Made by a program: the position numbers and the translations under genes
The notes under the pieces: generated by a model
What the model was told of the DNA's origin: nothing
Seen by the model: the letters and a program-made list of their open reading frames with translations, nothing else
Database searches by the model: none
In this document: piece by piece, positions 7,344-15,730 of the stretch
Numbering within the stretch: position 1 is the stretch's first letter
Layout: each line of letters opens with the position of its first letter
NCBI GenBank assembly: GCA_937923365.1
Contig: CALAIJ010000216.1
Location: 1-17,593 of the forward strand
DNA: 17,593 nucleotides
From: an uncultured Sulfitobacter sp.
GTDB taxonomy: Bacteria; Pseudomonadota; Alphaproteobacteria; Rhodobacterales; Rhodobacteraceae
Direction: 5' to 3'

Positions 7344-7459
7344 AGCGCAGTTCCGAATCCACTCGAGTTACACCAACCTAGGATAGAAATTCGAAATTTG
7401 ATACCCCACATGCGGAAGCCCCTGCCCCACGCAGGCACGCGCAGGTCTCTAGCGCACCA

Positions 7460-7493
7460 AAAAGCCCCGCAGGCCGGAGCCCGCGGGGCTTTT
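7460..7493 (-). terminator. Rho-independent terminator downstream of sodB
   Basis: AAAAGCCCCGC (7460-7470) and GCGGGGCTTTT (7483-7493) form an 11-bp stem with a 12-base loop. On the minus strand the stem is followed by a run of five T, so it should end the sodB transcript. It would also work on the plus strand, though no plus-strand gene leads into it. Confidence 0.8.
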
Positions 7494-7545
7494 CAATTCA
7501 TCGGTCAGTGCCGCACCGCGTCGTTGGCACGCACCCTCTGCCAAA

Positions 7546-7584
7546 CCGCGCTTGCGCGGGCGTCGGGGGGCTGGAAAGCCCGAC
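7546..7584. repeat. REP-like paired hairpins after sodB
   Basis: CCGCGC TT GCGCGG (7546-7559) is followed by a second stem, GGGCT/AGCCC (7568-7581), with an outer GTC/GAC (7562-7564 and 7582-7584). Both lie between the sodB stop and its terminator. They resemble short intergenic palindromic repeats, but only one copy exists in this window, so repeat status is not proven. Confidence 0.35.
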
Positions 7585-7590
7585 CTACAA

Positions 7591-8190
7591 TCACAGACGA
7601 GAGGCGACGTTCTCCCAATTGACAAGATTATCAAGGAAGTTCGACAGATAGTCGGGACGCGCGTTGCGGAAATCGATGTAGTAGGAGTGCTCCCACACGT
7701 CACACCCCAGCAATGCCGTCTGGCCAAAGCAAACGGGGTTCACGCCGTTCTCTGTATTGGTGACCTTGAGCCCACCATCGGTGTCCTTGACCAGCCATGC
7801 CCAGCCGGAGCCGAACTGGCCCGCGCCTGCGGCTTTGAATTCGTCCATCATCTTGCCGACGGAACCAAAGCTTTCGGTGATCGCTTTCTCCAGCTCGCCG
7901 GGCATGCCGGTATCGCCGGGGCCCATCATCTCCCAGAACTGATTGTGGTTCCACAACTGGCTGATGTTGTTGAAGATCCCGTTCTGGGCGACAGCACCCG
8001 CGTCATATGTGCCCTTGATGATCTCTTCGAGGGATTTGCCTTCCCACTCGGTGCCTTCAATGGCCTTGTTACCATTGGTGACGTAGGCATTGTGGTGCTT
8101 GTCATGGTGGAATTCGAGCGTTTCAGCGCTCATGCCTTTGGACGCAAGTGCGTCGTGGGCATAGGGAAGATCGGGAAGTTCAAAAGCCAT
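7591..8190 (-). CDS. sodB: Superoxide dismutase, iron type
   Basis: This is a 199-residue enzyme that converts superoxide to oxygen and hydrogen peroxide in the cytoplasm. Metal ligands by alignment to known Fe/Mn enzymes are H28 (in FHHDKHH), H82 (LWNHNQFW), D164 and H168 (DVWEHSYYIDFRNARP). The glutamine in FNNISQLWNH (Q78) sits where iron enzymes carry their second-sphere glutamine, so iron is the likely metal, although a cambialistic enzyme cannot be excluded. The ATG at 8190 is chosen because GGAGG lies eight bases upstream; an in-frame start at 8205 lies before this site. The gene is 88 bp downstream of the small secreted-protein gene on the same strand and has its own terminator. No signal peptide is present. 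Confidence 0.94.
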   Translation of the reverse strand: MAFELPDLPYAHDALASKGMSAETLEFHHDKHHNAYVTNGNKAIEGTEWEGKSLEEIIKGTYDAGAVAQNGIFNNISQLWNHNQFWEMMGPGDTGMPGELEKAITESFGSVGKMMDEFKAAGAGQFGSGWAWLVKDTDGGLKVTNTENGVNPVCFGQTALLGCDVWEHSYYIDFRNARPDYLSNFLDNLVNWENVASRL

Positions 8191-8278
8191 GGGTTGGGCC
8201 TCCATTCAAGGTCATTGTATGCCGTTAAATGGAGCGTGATTGCCCGTCACGTCAAGGTCAATCGCCGCACGAACCCCT

Positions 8279-8689
8279 TCAAGATGTTTTCGTGCGGCAT
8301 GTTCCCGTCTTTGACCAGCGCTGTGGCGCGCCGACGGGCTTGGCCACCACACGAATTTTCTTGGTGCTTTGGTTCAGGTTCGCGATGTAGCGCATGGTCG
8401 GCACCCGGGCGCCCCTGCTGTCGCGTGCACCAGCGATGTTCCAGCTCAGGCGGATGTTATCACCTTGCCGCACAGCGCGCGCCTGTGCGGGGCGTTCCAG
8501 AAAGTACAACGTGACGCTATCGATCACACTGACCTTGCCCTGATCGTCAAAGACGATGTTGATGCGGGGCGAAACCCAGCCACGCGGGTTTTTGGTGTCC
8601 ATCTTGCAGTCATACAAAGTGCCTGCCGCCAAAGCCGGGGTGCCCATGGCCATGGCTGCCACACAAAATGCCGCCAGCCCTCTCAACAT
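8279..8689 (-). CDS. Small secreted protein of unknown function
   Basis: This is a 136-residue protein with a typical signal peptide (MLRGLAAFCVAAMAMGTPALAA, cleavage probably near residue 22). The mature part of about 114 residues has two cysteines, one near the start in LYDCKMD and one near the end in TGTCRTK, which could form a disulfide. I do not recognise a family; the middle is beta-like with short hydrophobic stretches (INIVFDD, VTLYFLERP, IRLSWNIAG). AGGTGA sits eight bases before the chosen ATG at 8689. In-frame starts at 8716 (ATG) and 8722 (GTG) are possible and would lengthen the positively charged leader. It lies between soxG and sodB on the same strand, 127 bp from soxG. Periplasmic location is inferred from the leader. 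Confidence 0.7.
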   Translation of the reverse strand: MLRGLAAFCVAAMAMGTPALAAGTLYDCKMDTKNPRGWVSPRINIVFDDQGKVSVIDSVTLYFLERPAQARAVRQGDNIRLSWNIAGARDSRGARVPTMRYIANLNQSTKKIRVVAKPVGAPQRWSKTGTCRTKTS

Positions 8690-8816
8690 ACCTGATTTCA
8701 CCTGAAAAACCCTCATTGTCACTTACGCGGCAGTAGCACCGCAAAGCACAAGGCTAGCGGGATACCTGAAAGGAATTCAACCACAAAGCGACCCGCTTGG
8801 GTCAGTCTGTCGCAGG

Positions 8817-9392
8817 TCAGATGCCGAAAACGCCAACCTCTGATCCGGGCTGTGCCGCTTGCGACAGCAGATCAAACACGTACTGCCCGACAGAGCGGAA
8901 ACAGATGATCTGGAATGTCACCTCGTCCCGCATCCAGAAGGCTGCAGGGACCTGCGCCAGACGGCTGCGACGGAACATGCCGGGGGTAAAGGTCTGCGGG
9001 TCCAGATCCACCGGTGCCAGTTTGGCGACAACTTCGCGCGCATGTGGGCCGCTGACCTGAAAGACCGCACGCGCATCAGAGACATTGGCCGCCAGCGCGT
9101 GCTGTTTGGCGAACGCCCCGTCGATTTTCTCAAGTGCAGCGCTCACTTCGTCATAGGGGCACATCAGCAGCAATTCATCCGGCGACATCCATGCGATGCC
9201 ACGTTCGCCCGCGCAGGTGCAGGTCCGCACTTCGGGGTAGTCAACACCCGCCACATTGGTGGCCGCCTTGCGCATGTATGACGCGTTCAGATCGCCGCGC
9301 AGGGTGATCATGCCCAACGGGCCGATTTCGCGCACCTCGGCGATGCCGTTTGTGAAGGTCGCATTCTTCATTGCGGTGACCGGATCAGACAT
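8817..9392 (-). CDS. soxG: Sarcosine oxidase subunit gamma
   Basis: This is a 191-residue gamma subunit of heterotetrameric sarcosine oxidase, a structural subunit related to the T-protein (aminomethyltransferase) fold. Recognisable blocks are LRGDLNASYMRKA, ERGIAWMSPDELLLMCP, VSDARAVFQVSGPHAREVVAK and FRSVGQYVFDLL. The ATG at 9392 overlaps the end of soxA by eight bases (ATGTCTGA), which suggests translational coupling. An in-frame start at 9428 lies deeper inside soxA and is not preferred. It is the last gene of the soxB-soxD-soxA-soxG order that is standard for this enzyme. Confidence 0.93.
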   Translation of the reverse strand: MSDPVTAMKNATFTNGIAEVREIGPLGMITLRGDLNASYMRKAATNVAGVDYPEVRTCTCAGERGIAWMSPDELLLMCPYDEVSAALEKIDGAFAKQHALAANVSDARAVFQVSGPHAREVVAKLAPVDLDPQTFTPGMFRRSRLAQVPAAFWMRDEVTFQIICFRSVGQYVFDLLSQAAQPGSEVGVFGI

Positions 9393-12300
9393 TCTGCTTC
9401 TCCCCTTCCTTGTCATAGAAGACGGCATCGCAGATGCGCGCTTCGAACTCTTTGCCGTCTACGCCGGGGAAGGTCAGCACCTCGCCCATGCGGTCAGGCC
9501 CGTTCAGCACCAGCCCCATGGCGATCCCTTTGCCCAGCGTGGGCGAATGATAGCTGGACGTGACGCGCCCCTGCGTGTTGCGCTGGCCGTTGGCGTTCTC
9601 ACCCTCGGCGACGGCATAGGCCCCATCCGGCAATGTGCTGCCATCGACAGTCTCAAGCCCCACCAGTTTCCAACGTGCAGGGTCGGTCATGTGGCTGCGC
9701 TCTTGCGCGCGCTTGCCCAGATAGTCGTCTTTCTTTTTGGACAGCGCCCAGTGCAGGCCCAGATCCTGCGGGATGACCGTGCCGTCGGTCTCGTCCCCGA
9801 TCATGATAAAGCCCTTTTCAGCGCGCAGGATGTGCAGGCATTCGGTGCCGTAAGGCATGACGCCCAGATCATTGCCCGCCACCATCAGCGCGTCCCAGAA
9901 CGCTTGGCCCTGGCTGGCATCAATGGCGATCTCGAAGGACAGCTCACCCGAGAAGCTGATGCGGTAGATCCGCACCTTGAAGCCACCCAGCGTGCCATCG
10001 GCCCATTCCATAAAGCCCAGCGCGTCTTTGGAGACATCCATTCCGCCCAGCTTTTCGAGACACTTGCGGGCATTGGGGCCAACAACAGCGACTTGGGCGT
10101 ATTGTTCGGTCACGTTGGCCACGTAGACTTTCCAGTCCCACCATTCGGTTTGCAGCCACTCTTCCATGTGACCGTGAATGCTCTCGGCACCGCCTGTGGT
10201 CGTATGGCAAAGCCACGTGTCCTCATCAATGCGCGCCACGACACCATCGTCGATCAGGAACCCGTTTTCTGAGCACATCAGCCCGTAGCGGCATTTGCCC
10301 ACTTTCAGATTGGACATCATGTTGGTGTACATCATGTCGAGGAAGCGGCCCGCGTCCGGCCCCTTGACGATGATCTTGCCAAGGGTAGAGGCATCCAAAA
10401 GCCCCATGTTGTTGCGCGTGTTAGTGACTTCGCGCATGACCGCGTCATGGGTGCTTTCGTCGCCCTGCTTGAAGGCATAGGGCCGCCGCCACGCGCCCAC
10501 CGGTTCCCATTCCGCCCCGTTGGCATCATGCCAGTCGTGCATCGGCGTGCGGCGGATCGGCTGGAATGTGTGGTTCTTGCTGTCGCCTGCGATCGCCGCC
10601 AATGAAATCGGGTGGTACGGCGGGCGGAAGGTCGTCGTGCCGACGCTTGGAATGTCGCGGTCCAGCGCGCCCGCAAGCGTCGCCAAGCCATTGATGTTGC
10701 TGAGCTTACCCTGATCGGTGGCCATACCCAGCGTGGTATAGCGCTTGGCATGTTCGACACTGACGAAACCCTCTTGGGCCGCCAGCCGCACGTCAGAAAC
10801 CTTGACGTCGTTCTGATAATCAAGCCACGTCTTTTCGCGCAACTTGATCGCAGCACCCTGCGGCATCATCCAGACGGGGGCCATGGGCGCATCCTCGCGC
10901 CGCTCGGCAGAAGGGGCGGTCAGACCTTTGGGCAGTTTGAAGCCCAAGGTGGTCATCACACCGTCCGCAGCCGCATGGGCATCATTCAGCACATCATCCA
11001 GCGCAAAGACGCCCGCTGCTGCACCCGCAGGTGTCACAAAGCCCGCGCCATCCGCCCCCAAAGGCGGGTTATCCACATCCGGAGAAAAACACGCATGGGT
11101 CGTATCCCAGCGCAACTTACCACCACAGTGCGACCACAAGTGCACCACGGGCGACCAGCCGCCCGACATGGCAACCGCGTCGCAGGTGATCTCCTCCAGA
11201 ACGGCACCCTCACCTGCTTGCGCGCAGACTTCGACGCCGGTCACGCGCTTGCCACCTTTGACGCTTGCGATGGCGTGGCCCATCAGGACGCGGATGCCCA
11301 AGGCCTTGGCCTGCTCCATCAGCGCAGAGTCCTGCGGCAGCACACGCGCATCCACGATCAAAGGCACGTCGAGCCCAGCATGCTTGAGCGCAATTGCCGT
11401 AAGGTAAGCGTTATCGTTGTTGGTCACGACCACGGTGCGGTCGCCTGCAGAGACCCCGTAGTTGACCAGATAGTCGCGCAAAGAGGCTGCCAGCATGACG
11501 CCCGGAATGTCGTTTCCGGCAAAGCTGAGAGGGCGCTCAATGGCGCCTGTCGCGGTGATGATATGTGCCGCACGGACCCGCCACAGACGGTGGCGCGGGC
11601 CCGCAGCCTCTGCCTGATCATCGGTCAGACGCTCATAGCCAAGCGCATAGCCATGATCGTAGACCCCTGCCCCCATGGTGTTGAGACGCAAGGTGACATT
11701 GTCCATGTCCGACAGGCTAGCCACCATTTCGTCCACGAACTTATCCACAGGTGTGCCGTCGACCGTGCCGCCGTCCACAGGTGCGCGCCCCCCCCAATGG
11801 GCTGTTTGTTCCATCACGATCACGCGGGCCCCGCTCTTCGCGGCGCTCATCGCGGCTTGAAGGCCGGCCACACCGCCACCAACAATCAGCACGTCGCAGA
11901 AGCCATAGAAATGCTCGTACGTGTCCTGATCGCGGTCTTTGGGCGCTTTGCCCAAGCCTGCGGACTGGCGGATCACGGGTTCGTAGACATGCTTCCAGAA
12001 GGCACGCGGATACATGAACATCTTGTAGTAAAAGCCCGCAGGCAAGAACCGGCTGAGGTGCTTGTTGATGGCACCTACGTCGAATTCAAGGCTGGGCCAG
12101 TGGTTCTGGCTGGCAGCCTCCAACCCGTCAAAAAGCGGTGTGGTGGTGGCGCGCGCATTGGGCTCGAACGTGGCGTCCGAGCCCAGATTGACCAATGCGT
12201 TGGGCTCTTCGGGGCCCGCGGCCACGATCCCGCGCGGACGGTGGTACTTGAACGAGCGGCCGACCAGCATCTGGTCGTTGGCCAGCAAGGCCGAGGCCAG

Positions 12301-12402
12301 CGTGTCGCCCGCGTAACCGCGCATCTGTTTGCCGTTGAAGGTGAACCCGACGGGCTTTGATTTGTTCAGCAGGCGTCCGCCTGTGGCAAGTCTGGTGCTC
12401 AT
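9385..12402 (-). CDS. soxA: Sarcosine oxidase subunit alpha
   Basis: This is the 1005-residue large subunit. The N-terminal 100 residues or so look like the ferredoxin-fold domain of this family (GYAGDTLASALLAND, RSFKYHRPRGI). A dinucleotide-binding domain follows with VLIVGGGVAG (171-180), where NAD is expected to bind. The C-terminal 380 residues are an aminomethyltransferase-like domain (NNMGLLDASTLGKIIVKGPD, ISFSGELSFEI, LHILRAEKGFIMIGDETDG) where folate binds and takes up the methylene group. Together with SoxB, SoxD and SoxG it should turn sarcosine, oxygen and tetrahydrofolate into glycine, H2O2 and methylenetetrahydrofolate. The length is normal. The site before the ATG is modest (GAAGG, about nine bases upstream). 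SoxD ends 64 bp upstream. Confidence 0.97.
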   Translation of the reverse strand: MSTRLATGGRLLNKSKPVGFTFNGKQMRGYAGDTLASALLANDQMLVGRSFKYHRPRGIVAAGPEEPNALVNLGSDATFEPNARATTTPLFDGLEAASQNHWPSLEFDVGAINKHLSRFLPAGFYYKMFMYPRAFWKHVYEPVIRQSAGLGKAPKDRDQDTYEHFYGFCDVLIVGGGVAGLQAAMSAAKSGARVIVMEQTAHWGGRAPVDGGTVDGTPVDKFVDEMVASLSDMDNVTLRLNTMGAGVYDHGYALGYERLTDDQAEAAGPRHRLWRVRAAHIITATGAIERPLSFAGNDIPGVMLAASLRDYLVNYGVSAGDRTVVVTNNDNAYLTAIALKHAGLDVPLIVDARVLPQDSALMEQAKALGIRVLMGHAIASVKGGKRVTGVEVCAQAGEGAVLEEITCDAVAMSGGWSPVVHLWSHCGGKLRWDTTHACFSPDVDNPPLGADGAGFVTPAGAAAGVFALDDVLNDAHAAADGVMTTLGFKLPKGLTAPSAERREDAPMAPVWMMPQGAAIKLREKTWLDYQNDVKVSDVRLAAQEGFVSVEHAKRYTTLGMATDQGKLSNINGLATLAGALDRDIPSVGTTTFRPPYHPISLAAIAGDSKNHTFQPIRRTPMHDWHDANGAEWEPVGAWRRPYAFKQGDESTHDAVMREVTNTRNNMGLLDASTLGKIIVKGPDAGRFLDMMYTNMMSNLKVGKCRYGLMCSENGFLIDDGVVARIDEDTWLCHTTTGGAESIHGHMEEWLQTEWWDWKVYVANVTEQYAQVAVVGPNARKCLEKLGGMDVSKDALGFMEWADGTLGGFKVRIYRISFSGELSFEIAIDASQGQAFWDALMVAGNDLGVMPYGTECLHILRAEKGFIMIGDETDGTVIPQDLGLHWALSKKKDDYLGKRAQERSHMTDPARWKLVGLETVDGSTLPDGAYAVAEGENANGQRNTQGRVTSSYHSPTLGKGIAMGLVLNGPDRMGEVLTFPGVDGKEFEARICDAVFYDKEGEKQNV

Positions 12403-12466
12403 GATCTTGGGCCTTCGTGGCTGGAGAGAGGGCGGATGAGTTTATGGGAAGGGTGAAGCATGGGTG

Positions 12467-12790
12467 TCAGTCTTCCATTTCCCAATCGGGGCGTCTGGCC
12501 TTGATCGCGTCAAGAACATCCGCTGGCGGAGCGTAGGTCTGGGCGCTGTAGCTGGCGAAAACCTCGAGGGTCATGGTGCAGCGCGCCACGTGGAACCACT
12601 TGCCGCAGCCGTTGGCATGGCGCCAACGTTCAAAGTGCACACCTTTGGGGTTCTGGCGGGTGAACAGATACGATTCAAACTCTGCATCGGAGGAGCCGGG
12701 GCCGAAACGCTTGAGATGCGCTTCTCCACCAGCGTGGAATTCGGTTTCTTCTGCGGTGACGCCGCAGGCGTGGCAGGTCGGGCTCAGCAT
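12467..12790 (-). CDS. soxD: Sarcosine oxidase subunit delta
   Basis: This is a 107-residue zinc-binding subunit. Cysteines 6 and 9 (TCHACG) and H58/C62 (RWRHANGCGKW) match the residues expected to hold the zinc in this subunit. The block FHAGGEAHLKRFGPGSSDAE and NPKGVHFERWRHA are strongly conserved in SoxD. The ATG at 12790 follows GGAG about seven bases upstream; a longer in-frame start at 12856 lacks family resemblance. It is separated from soxB by an unusually long 268 bp, almost all of it covered by an ORF on the other strand. Confidence 0.93.
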   Translation of the reverse strand: MLSPTCHACGVTAEETEFHAGGEAHLKRFGPGSSDAEFESYLFTRQNPKGVHFERWRHANGCGKWFHVARCTMTLEVFASYSAQTYAPPADVLDAIKARRPDWEMED

Positions 12791-12840
12791 GGGCGGGCTC
12801 CGATCTTGAAGTTCTGTGCCATCATGACCATTTTGAGGGT

Positions 12841-13044
12841 ATGGAATGGCTTGCATATCTGTTTTTGGCGATAGTTATTGGTGCCGCTGTGCTGGCGATT
12901 TACGAGCATCGTAAAGGCCTGAAACTGCGCGAAGATATTGTTCTGCCAACCCGCAATGATCTTCGGGAGGACGCGATGGCGCGGACCCGCAAGACGATCC
13001 TGCGGGCTGTTGATCCAAGCACGGACGATTTTGGCGGGCGTTAG
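12841..13044 (+). CDS. Putative small single-pass membrane protein
   Basis: This is a 67-residue ORF on the plus strand, lying in the gap between soxB and soxD and so against the direction of the operon. Residues 3-20 (WLAYLFLAIVIGAAVLAI) form one membrane helix, followed by a charged tail (EHRKGLKLREDIVLP, MARTRKTILRAVDP). This organisation looks like a real protein rather than a shadow, and no known gene lies opposite it. GAGGG is present but only one base before the ATG, which weakens the start. Third codon positions are less GC-rich than in the sox genes. I do not recognise a family. Its end is 14 bp from the soxB stop. Confidence 0.5.
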   Translation: MEWLAYLFLAIVIGAAVLAIYEHRKGLKLREDIVLPTRNDLREDAMARTRKTILRAVDPSTDDFGGR

Positions 13045-13058
13045 ACAAAGGCGCGCCA

Positions 13059-14303
13059 TCAGTGTGCCACCCCTGCGGCCACGGATTCGTCAATAAAGCG
13101 GCCTTCCTGAAATCGCTCCATTCCGAAGGCGTCGGTAAGGGGCGACTGCCCCTTTGCCATCAGTTCCGCAAAGCCCCAGCCTGAGCCCGGGATGGCCTTG
13201 AAGCCGCCTGTACCCCAACCGCAGTTGATGAACACGCCCTCAACGGGCGTTTTGGACAGGATGGGCGAACGGTCCCCCGTGACGTCCACGATCCCGCCCC
13301 ACTGGCGCAGCATCTTGAGGCGGCTCAGCATGGGGAATGTCTCGATCAGGGAGCGCACGGTTTCCTCCACATGGTGGAATGACCCGCGCTGGGTAAAGTT
13401 GTTGTAGCCGTCGGTGCCGCCGCCGATGACCATCTCACCCTTGTCGGACTGGCTGAGGTAGCCGTGCACGGTGTTGGCCATGACGACCACGTCCATGCAG
13501 GGCTTGATCGGCTCGGACACCAGCGCCTGCAGGGCTACGGATTCGACCGGTAACCGGAAACCCGCCATATCGGCCAGATGGCCTGAATGTCCGGCCACGA
13601 CCATGCCCAACTTGTCGCAATCAATGTCGCCGCGATTGGTGGAGACACCCACGACCTTGCCGCCCGCACTGCGCACGCCTGTGACTTCGCATTTCTGGAT
13701 GACGTCCATGCCCATGTCAGAGCACGCCCGTGCATAGCCCCAGGCCACCGCATCATGGCGCGCCGTGCCGCCGCGTGCCTGCCACAACCCGCCAAGGACC
13801 GGATAGCGCGGTCCATCGATGTTCATGATGGGCACCAACTGCTTGACCCGCTGCGGATCGATGAACTCTGTCTTGACCCCTTGCAAGGCATTGGCATGCG
13901 CCGTGCGCTTGTAGCCGCGCACTTCGTGCTCTGTCTGGGCCAGCATGATGACGCCGCGTGGGGAAAACATGACGTTGTAGTTGAGGTCCTGGGACATCGT
14001 CTCGTAGAGGCTACGGGCCTTTTCGTAGATCGCAGCCGACGGGTCTTGCAGATAGTTGGAGCGGATGATCGTGGTGTTGCGGCCCGTGTTGCCGCCGCCC
14101 AGCCAGCCTTTCTCCAGAATAGCGACATTGGTGATGCCGAAATTCTTGCCAAGGTAATAGGCCGTGGCCAGCCCGTGGCCGCCCGCCCCGATGATGATGA
14201 CGTCATACTTCTTTTTGGGCTGCGCATCGCGCCATGCGCGGTTCCAGCCTGTGTGATGGCGCATGGCCTCTCGTGCCACGGCAAAAACGGAGTATTTTTT
14301 CAT
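13059..14303 (-). CDS. soxB: Sarcosine oxidase subunit beta
   Basis: This is a 414-residue flavin subunit that carries out sarcosine oxidation. The FAD-binding motif is DVIIIGAGGHGLATAYYLG (G39, G41, G44). H183 in GGTARHDAVAWG fits the histidine that covalently carries FMN in characterised heterotetrameric enzymes (numbered H173 in the Corynebacterium enzyme as I recall). The C-terminal half contains MVIGGGTDGYNNF, RQWGGIVDVTGDRSPI and NCGWGTGGFKAIPGSG, all typical. The ATG at 14303 is preceded by AGGGGA seven bases upstream and gives the usual SoxB length; an in-frame start at 14435 would add 44 atypical residues. It is the first gene of the operon and divergent from ccmI. Confidence 0.96.
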   Translation of the reverse strand: MKKYSVFAVAREAMRHHTGWNRAWRDAQPKKKYDVIIIGAGGHGLATAYYLGKNFGITNVAILEKGWLGGGNTGRNTTIIRSNYLQDPSAAIYEKARSLYETMSQDLNYNVMFSPRGVIMLAQTEHEVRGYKRTAHANALQGVKTEFIDPQRVKQLVPIMNIDGPRYPVLGGLWQARGGTARHDAVAWGYARACSDMGMDVIQKCEVTGVRSAGGKVVGVSTNRGDIDCDKLGMVVAGHSGHLADMAGFRLPVESVALQALVSEPIKPCMDVVVMANTVHGYLSQSDKGEMVIGGGTDGYNNFTQRGSFHHVEETVRSLIETFPMLSRLKMLRQWGGIVDVTGDRSPILSKTPVEGVFINCGWGTGGFKAIPGSGWGFAELMAKGQSPLTDAFGMERFQEGRFIDESVAAGVAH

Positions 14304-14355
14304 CGAACATCCCCTGATGTGGATTCGCGGAGGTTCCCCGCATCCTGTCGCTGTT

Positions 14356-14390
14356 GTGGAGAGATGGGCGAAAATGAGGATACTCTCCAC
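14356..14390. promoter_or_regulatory. 8-bp inverted repeat in the soxB–ccmI divergent region
   Basis: GTGGAGAG (14356-14363) and CTCTCCAC (14383-14390) are perfect inverted arms separated by 19 bases. They lie 53-87 bases upstream of the soxB start and about 120 bases before ccmI. They could be a dimer-binding operator or a hairpin in the soxB leader. The resemblance to pieces of a glycine riboswitch is superficial because the intervening core is absent. Confidence 0.35.
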
Positions 14391-14509
14391 GGCATTCCAT
14401 ATCAATTTTGCGACATCGCGTGCAATCACCTTCAAAACTGGCGGCCTGCGGCAAAGTGCGCGGCAAATGCGCTCTTTTGCACCAGCCTGCCAGCGGCTAC
14501 ATGTGACAT

Positions 14510-15730
14510 ATGATGTTCTGGATCACTTCGGCGGCAATGGTCGCATTGGTAGGCTTGGTGCTGGCCCGTGCGCTGTGGCGCAGCGGGCCTGATATGCCCG
14601 TGGATACCTTCGATTTGCAAATCTACCGCGACCAACTGGCCGAGGTGGAGCGCGATGTCGCGCGCGGTGTCGTGGCCAAAGAGGATGCAGAGCGTGCGCG
14701 GACCGAAATCTCGCGGCGCATTCTGGCGGCAGACACCGCCGCCCAAGACACAGCCCCCGCCGCAAGCGGCCCGCGACCCGTGGCACTGGCGGCATTGCTG
14801 ATCGGTTTGATGGCGGTGCCCGTCGCCTTGTACATGTGGCGCGGCGCCCCCGGTTATGGCGATATGGCACTGGCGGACCGCATCGCTTTCGCCAAAGAAT
14901 TGCGAGAAAACCGCCCCGACCAGCAAACCGCCGAAGCCAGCATCCCCCAAGGCATTCTGGACGTTCAGCTATCGGCGCAAGACCTGCGCTTGCTGGAATT
15001 GCTGCGCCAGAAAGTGGCCGAAAGCGGCGATGACCTGCAAGGCTACCGACTGCTTGCCAACTACGAGGCCAAAGCAGGCAAGTTCGCCAGTGCCGTAGAG
15101 GCGCAGAAAACCGTGCTCAGCATCTTGGGGCCGCAGGCCGAGGTGCAAGACCTTGTCGATTATGCCGAATTTCTGGTGCTGGCGGCTGGCGGCTATGTCT
15201 CTCCCGAAGCCGAAGTGGCCTTTCGCGAGGTTCTCAACAGTGAACCCGACAACGGTGCGGCGCGCTATTATCTGGGTCTGATGCTGGTGCAGACCGGTCG
15301 GCCAGACCAGGCCTTGCGCCTGTGGGATGCACTACTGCGCCGTGGCCCCGAAGACGCACCTTGGATCGCCCCGATCCAGCGCCAGATCATGTCGATCGCG
15401 CCCTTGGCAGGTGTCGATTACACGATCCCGGCTATCGGCAAAGGCGCGCAACCCGGACCGTCGTCTGCCGACATCGAAGCGGCCAGCGAAATGTCCGCGA
15501 CCGAGCGGATGGAAATGATCGGCGGCATGGTCGCAGGCCTCTCTGACCGCTTGGCACGCGAAGGCGGGCCGCCTCAGGACTGGGCGCGGCTGATCACCTC
15601 GCTGGGGGTGCTGAACGAACGCAATCGCGCGCGCGCCATTTATGACAACGCACTTCAGGTATTTGCAGGTGACGAAGGGGCGCTGGACATGATCCGTGCC
15701 GCAGGCAGTCAAGCGGGCGTGGCGGAATGA
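14510..15730 (+). CDS. ccmI: Cytochrome c biogenesis protein CcmI (CycH-like)
   Basis: This is a 406-residue protein with a first membrane helix at residues 3-21 and a second at about 88-110, separated by a loop rich in charged residues (TFDLQIYRDQLAEVERDVARG is the family signature region). The C-terminal part contains tetratricopeptide-like repeats (NYEAKAGKFASAVEA, NGAARYYLGLMLVQTGRPDQALRLW). In characterised bacteria CcmI holds apocytochrome c and delivers it to the heme ligation complex in the periplasm. There are two adjacent ATG codons at 14510 and 14513, and no strong ribosome site is seen. The stop overlaps the ruvX start in ATGA. No other ccm genes are in the window. Confidence 0.9.
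   Translation: MMFWITSAAMVALVGLVLARALWRSGPDMPVDTFDLQIYRDQLAEVERDVARGVVAKEDAERARTEISRRILAADTAAQDTAPAASGPRPVALAALLIGLMAVPVALYMWRGAPGYGDMALADRIAFAKELRENRPDQQTAEASIPQGILDVQLSAQDLRLLELLRQKVAESGDDLQGYRLLANYEAKAGKFASAVEAQKTVLSILGPQAEVQDLVDYAEFLVLAAGGYVSPEAEVAFREVLNSEPDNGAARYYLGLMLVQTGRPDQALRLWDALLRRGPEDAPWIAPIQRQIMSIAPLAGVDYTIPAIGKGAQPGPSSADIEAASEMSATERMEMIGGMVAGLSDRLAREGGPPQDWARLITSLGVLNERNRARAIYDNALQVFAGDEGALDMIRAAGSQAGVAE

Noticed and set aside
7386..7398. AAATT/AATTT palindrome upstream of the hybrid kinase as an operator
   Set aside because: Short, AT-only arms with a three-base loop; no credible -35/-10 pair could be placed around it.
8235..8251. CGTGA/TCACG hairpin between the secreted-protein gene and sodB
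   Set aside because: The arms are only five bases with no U-run; it could be a weak terminator or operator, but nothing distinguishes it from chance.
10612..12360. A 582-codon ORF opposite soxA
   Set aside because: soxA is unmistakable on the minus strand throughout; the plus frame is an antisense shadow.
14356..14390. Glycine riboswitch ahead of soxB or ccmI
   Set aside because: GGAGAG and ACTCTC pieces are present, but the interval is only about 20 bases and lacks the conserved aptamer core, so only a plain inverted repeat is reported.
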